Shown: positions 6,207 through 9,553 of the stretch, one piece after another
Position numbering within the stretch: position 1 is the first letter of the stretch
How the letters are laid out: the number at the start of each line of letters is the position of its first letter
Origin: Polynucleobacter sp.
Lineage (GTDB): Bacteria; Pseudomonadota; Gammaproteobacteria; Burkholderiales; Burkholderiaceae
Direction of reading: 5' to 3'
Assembly (NCBI GenBank): GCA_023253245.1
Contig: JALRHB010000047.1
Location: 1 to 9,553 of the forward strand
DNA: 9,553 nt
Made by a program: the position numbers and the translations under genes
Notes under the pieces: model-generated
Database searches by the model: none
Told to the model about the DNA's origin: nothing
What the model saw: the letters and a program-made list of their open reading frames with translations, nothing else

Positions 6207-6503
6207 ATTTCCTTTTTTAGAATGTTCTTTTGAAGATTTAGAGAATAAAAAGCAAATTTGGTGAAATCTGTCGGGGTGGCCTTAAAGCAAGGTAGGAAAA
6301 TTCTTATTCTTTGGCCGTGTGAAGGAAAACCTTTCTAAGATGGCCCAATTAGGGAAAGTCCTTTATGCATCAATGGTTAATCGTGTTAAATTATTGGTGT
6401 TGTATACGTATTTGCACAGATCAATCCGCAAACTGGTAGAGCTAGGGATCGGATGGTTTTAACCACAGTTTTTATTCGGGAAACCCGATGAAAGGTGAGC
6501 ATC
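6207..6503. promoter_or_regulatory. Divergent control region between the HTH-receiver gene and sucA
   Basis: About 297 bases with no credible gene. It must hold the leftward promoter of the HTH gene and the rightward promoter of sucA, though I cannot place a strong -35/-10 pair. Visible elements are an eight-base perfect palindrome ATACGTAT at 6404-6411, inside TGTATACG (a possible extended -10); TGGTT-TT-AACCA at 6454-6465; imperfect nested arms TTGGCC (6311-6316) and GGCCCAA (6342-6348); and a small hairpin TCGGG-AAA-CCCGA at 6476-6488 next to the sucA ribosome site AGGTGA (6493-6498). Any of these might be an operator; none is established. Confidence 0.45.
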
Positions 6504-9362
6504 ATGATGCAGGATCAAAGAGATAACTCCTATCTCTTCGGCGGAAACGCACCCTATGTAGAGGAACTCTACGAATCCTATTTGCACGATCCGGCTTCCG
6601 TAGCTGATCACTGGCGAGATTATTTTGATAATGTGAAACAAGTTCCTGCTGTTGATGGTTCATCAAGAGCGGATATAGCTCATGGTCCTATTGTTGCTTC
6701 TTTTGCAGAGCGTGCTAAGCAGGGCCCTATTAGAACTGTTTCTGCTGATTCGGCAGATTCCGAAATGGGACGTAAGCGAGTTGCAGTTCAGCAGTTGATT
6801 GCCGCTTACCGTAATGTCGGTAATCGCTGGGCAGATATAGATCCTTTGAAGCGCAGTGAGCGCCCAGATATTCCTGAGCTTGATCCTGCTTTTTACGGCT
6901 TTACTGATGGCGATATGGATATCGTCTTTAATACCAGTAATACCTTCTTCGGTAAAAATGAAATGACCCTGCGTGATTTGCTGCAGGCTCTCCGACAAAC
7001 ATACTGTGGCACTTTAGGCGCAGAGTACATGTTCATTGCTGACCAAAAGATTAAAAAATGGTGGCAAGAAAAATTGGAGTCTATTCGTTCTACCCCTCAC
7101 TTTAATGTAGATCAAAAGCGTCAAATTTTAGATCGCGTTACTGCGGCTGAAGGTCTTGAGCGTTATCTGCAAGCTAAATACGTAGGTCAAAAACGTTTTT
7201 CTCTTGAGGGTGGTGAAAGTTTTATTGCCTGTATGGATGAGTTGATTCGTGAGGCTGGAGCCAAAGGCGTACAAGAGATTGTGATTGGTATGGCGCACCG
7301 CGGTCGTCTAAATGTTCTTGTTAATACCCTTGGCAAAATGCCCACGGATTTATTTGCTGAGTTTGAGCATAAAGGTCCAGAAACATTACCAGCAGGTGAT
7401 GTGAAGTATCACCAAGGTTTCTCAAGTGATATTTCAACCCCTGCAGGTCCTGTGCATTTATCACTAGCTTTTAATCCATCGCACCTAGAAATCGTAAATC
7501 CTGTTGTTGAAGGTTCTGCACGAGCTCGTATGGAGCGTCGTGGCGATATGTTGGGTGAGCAGGTAATGCCTGTGCTAGTTCATGGTGACGCTGCTATTGC
7601 AGGTCAGGGTGTCATGCAAGAAACTTTGGCCATGTCTGAGGTGCGCGGCTACTCCACCGGTGGCACTGTACATATTGTGATTAACAACCAGATTGGCTTT
7701 ACTACTTCTGATCCTCGCGATTTACGTTCAAGCTTATATTGCACTGACATCATGAAGGTTGTGGATGCACCCGTGTTGCATGTGAACGGGGATGATCCTG
7801 AGGCGGTTGTTTTGGCAACAAAATTGGCGGTTGAGTTTCGTACCCAGTTTCACAAAGATGTAGCGATTGATATTGTTTGCTTTAGAAAGTTGGGTCATAA
7901 CGAGCAAGATACTCCTGCAATGACACAGCCATTGATGTACAAAATTATCGCCGCTCACCCAGGAACTCGTAAGCTCTATGCTGATAAGTTAGAGGCGCAA
8001 GGCGTTGTACCAGTCGGTACTGGCGATTTGATGGTTAAGGAGTACCGCGCCGCTATGGATGCTGGTAAGCAAACTTCTGATCCCGTATTGAGCAATTTCA
8101 AGGGTAAGTTTGCTGTTGATTGGTCACCATTTTTAAATAAGAAATGGACGGATGAGGCTGATACAGCCATTCCTTTAACAGAGTGGAAGCGCTTAGCTGA
8201 GAGAGTTGCCACGGTTCGCGAGGGCTTTCAGGTTCACCCGCTTGTTGAGAAGGTTTTAAAAGACCGTGCTGCAATGGGTCGAGGTGAAATCAATGTTGAC
8301 TGGGGCATGGGTGAACATATGGCTTTTGCTTCCCTAGTTGCAAGTGGATATCCAGTGCGTTTATCTGGCGAGGATAGTGGTCGTGGCACCTTTACCCATC
8401 GTCATGCGGTACTGCACAATCAAAGCCGTGAAAAATGGGATAAGGGCGTTTATATTCCCTTAAGACATATCGCCAAGGATCAAGCTCCATTTCTAGTAAT
8501 TGATTCAATTTTGTCAGAGGAAGCTGTACTTGGTTTTGAATATGGATATGCCTCTGCTGAGCCTAACACGCTTACCATTTGGGAAGCTCAGTTTGGTGAT
8601 TTTGCCAACGGCGCTCAAGTAGTGATCGATCAATTCATCGCATCAGGTGAGGTGAAGTGGGGTCGTGCTAACGGCTTGGTCATGATGTTGCCTCATGGTT
8701 ATGAAGGCCAGGGTCCAGAGCACTCATCTGCGCGTCTTGAGCGTTTTATGCAGTTATGCGCTGATACCAATATGCAAGTGATTCAGCCAACGACTGCCTC
8801 TCAGATCTTCCATGTATTGCGTCGTCAAATGATTCGGCAGTTCCGCAAGCCTTTGATCTTGCTGACTCCCAAATCATTGCTACGCAATAAGGAAGCGTCT
8901 TCCCCATTGACGGAGTTCACAAAGGGCGGTTTCCAAACAATCTTGCCTGAGCGTGATGAAACTATTGACCCTAAAAAAGTGACTCGCTTGATCATGTGTT
9001 CAGGAAAGGTCTACTACGATCTTGCTAAGACACGAACTGATAAAAAGCAGGACGAAGTTGCCATTATTCGCCTGGAGCAACTTTATCCATTCCCGCATAA
9101 AGCATTAGCTGCGGAATTGAAAAAATATCCAAATTTGGAAGAGGTGGTTTGGTGCCAAGATGAGCCACAAAATCAAGGTGCCTGGTTCTTTGTTCAGCAC
9201 AATATTTTGGAGAATATGTCTGATGGCATGAAGTTGGCTTATGCGGGCCGTCCCGCATCGGCCTCTCCTGCATGCGGATATGCTCATCTCCACCAAGATC
9301 AACAGAAGTCTCTTCTCACTGCGGCATTTGCAAAATTAAAGGGTTATGTCATAACGAAATAA
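6504..9362 (+). CDS. sucA: 2-oxoglutarate dehydrogenase E1 component
   Basis: This is a 952-residue thiamine-diphosphate enzyme (also called odhA) that decarboxylates 2-oxoglutarate and passes the succinyl group to the lipoyl arm of E2, in the TCA cycle. The N-terminal E2-binding segment is seen near residues 7-35 (NSYLFGGNAPYVEELYESYL). ThDP-domain motifs include GMAHRGRLNVLVNTLGK at about 262-278, HGDAAIAGQG at about 360, NNQIGFTTSDPRDLRSS at about 394 and GHNEQDTPAMTQP at about 464. The transketolase-like pyrimidine-binding domain starts near 595 and includes SGEDSGRGTFTHRHAVLHNQ; the C-terminal E1 domain follows. I start at ATG 6504 because AGGTGA ends five bases upstream; an in-frame GTG at 6495 overlaps that ribosome site, and ATG 6507 is a near alternative. 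Length is normal and the gene intact. sucB follows after 42 bases, forming the usual operon. Confidence 0.97.
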   Translation: MMQDQRDNSYLFGGNAPYVEELYESYLHDPASVADHWRDYFDNVKQVPAVDGSSRADIAHGPIVASFAERAKQGPIRTVSADSADSEMGRKRVAVQQLIAAYRNVGNRWADIDPLKRSERPDIPELDPAFYGFTDGDMDIVFNTSNTFFGKNEMTLRDLLQALRQTYCGTLGAEYMFIADQKIKKWWQEKLESIRSTPHFNVDQKRQILDRVTAAEGLERYLQAKYVGQKRFSLEGGESFIACMDELIREAGAKGVQEIVIGMAHRGRLNVLVNTLGKMPTDLFAEFEHKGPETLPAGDVKYHQGFSSDISTPAGPVHLSLAFNPSHLEIVNPVVEGSARARMERRGDMLGEQVMPVLVHGDAAIAGQGVMQETLAMSEVRGYSTGGTVHIVINNQIGFTTSDPRDLRSSLYCTDIMKVVDAPVLHVNGDDPEAVVLATKLAVEFRTQFHKDVAIDIVCFRKLGHNEQDTPAMTQPLMYKIIAAHPGTRKLYADKLEAQGVVPVGTGDLMVKEYRAAMDAGKQTSDPVLSNFKGKFAVDWSPFLNKKWTDEADTAIPLTEWKRLAERVATVREGFQVHPLVEKVLKDRAAMGRGEINVDWGMGEHMAFASLVASGYPVRLSGEDSGRGTFTHRHAVLHNQSREKWDKGVYIPLRHIAKDQAPFLVIDSILSEEAVLGFEYGYASAEPNTLTIWEAQFGDFANGAQVVIDQFIASGEVKWGRANGLVMMLPHGYEGQGPEHSSARLERFMQLCADTNMQVIQPTTASQIFHVLRRQMIRQFRKPLILLTPKSLLRNKEASSPLTEFTKGGFQTILPERDETIDPKKVTRLIMCSGKVYYDLAKTRTDKKQDEVAIIRLEQLYPFPHKALAAELKKYPNLEEVVWCQDEPQNQGAWFFVQHNILENMSDGMKLAYAGRPASASPACGYAHLHQDQQKSLLTAAFAKLKGYVITK

Positions 9363-9404
9363 TCGTAGACATCACCTTCATACAAACACTAAATAGGAAT
9401 AATC

Positions 9405-9553
9405 ATGGCTATTTTTGAAGTTAAAGTCCCCCAACTCTCCGAGTCAGTAGCTGAAGCTACATTGTTGCAATGGAAAAAGAAAGTTGGCGATGCTGTCGGT
9501 CAAGATGAGATCTTGATTGAAATCGAAACAGACAAAGTTGTTTTAGAAGTTCC
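9405..9553 (+). CDS. sucB: Dihydrolipoyllysine succinyltransferase (2-oxoglutarate dehydrogenase E2), N-terminal part
   Basis: This is the core E2 subunit (odhB) of the complex, which carries the succinyl group on a swinging lipoyl arm to CoA. The window holds 49 complete codons. They begin MAIFEVKVPQLSESVAEATL and contain the lipoyl-attachment motif EIETDKVVLEV, with K44 as the lysine that is lipoylated. PQLSESV at 9-15 is typical of 2-oxoglutarate rather than pyruvate E2 enzymes, and position directly after sucA agrees. ATG 9405 is preceded by AGGA at 9395-9398. The catalytic domain lies beyond the window end. Confidence 0.95.
   Translation, partial: MAIFEVKVPQLSESVAEATLLQWKKKVGDAVGQDEILIEIETDKVVLEV

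Noticed and set aside
6495..6503. GTG at 6495 as the sucA start
   Set aside because: The GTG is part of the AGGTGA ribosome site that best serves ATG 6504, and the three added residues are not needed for the family N terminus.

Overview
The window reads as bacterial housekeeping DNA joined from two different organisms. From about 850 to the end, the sequence has moderate GC (roughly 45% by eye). It carries the betaproteobacterial order pheS-pheT-ihfA-merR-tRNA-Pro, a Burkholderiaceae-type short H-NS protein, and the start of the sucA-sucB (odhA-odhB) operon. Protein style and composition suggest a small-genome freshwater Burkholderiaceae member such as Polynucleobacter; this is recognition from memory, not a search. 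The first ~800 bases are strikingly AT-rich (about 30% GC by eye) with A/T-ending codons. They encode the end of rplT and the first two thirds of an alphaproteobacterial PheS resembling SAR11, possibly the freshwater LD12 group.

The two parts meet inside pheS, at about 798-852, at the highly conserved motif-2 region. The right arm continues PheS in a reading frame offset by two bases, so no intact PheS can be made as written. Because pheS is essential and both lineages share rplT-pheS-pheT order, the best reading is a chimeric contig (assembly or library artefact) between two co-occurring bacteria. Real recombination is less likely.

Layout: 1-166 rplT 3' end; 207-~850 foreign pheS 5' part; ~848-1216 native pheS 3' part; 1250-3709 pheT; 3750-4073 ihfA; 4051-4401 MerR-family regulator overlapping ihfA; 4426-4502 tRNA-Pro(GGG); 4539-4940 hotdog thioesterase; 4941-5138 very AT-rich spacer; 5139-5423 H-NS-like protein, followed by a clear intrinsic terminator at 5454-5484; 5505-6206 (minus) a helix-turn-helix protein with a degenerate receiver-like domain; 6207-6503 a divergent control region; 6504-9362 sucA (2-oxoglutarate dehydrogenase E1); 9405 to the end, the start of sucB (E2, lipoyl domain).

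Functionally, the left half is a translation and nucleoid module: PheRS, IHF-alpha, a small regulator and a proline tRNA read in one direction. The middle is a regulatory island: an H-NS-like protein convergent with a putative one- or two-domain regulator, which is in turn divergent from the TCA-cycle operon. I found no CRISPR array, transposon, phage gene or evident new defence system. The chimeric joint and the unusual regulator are the points most worth a second look.
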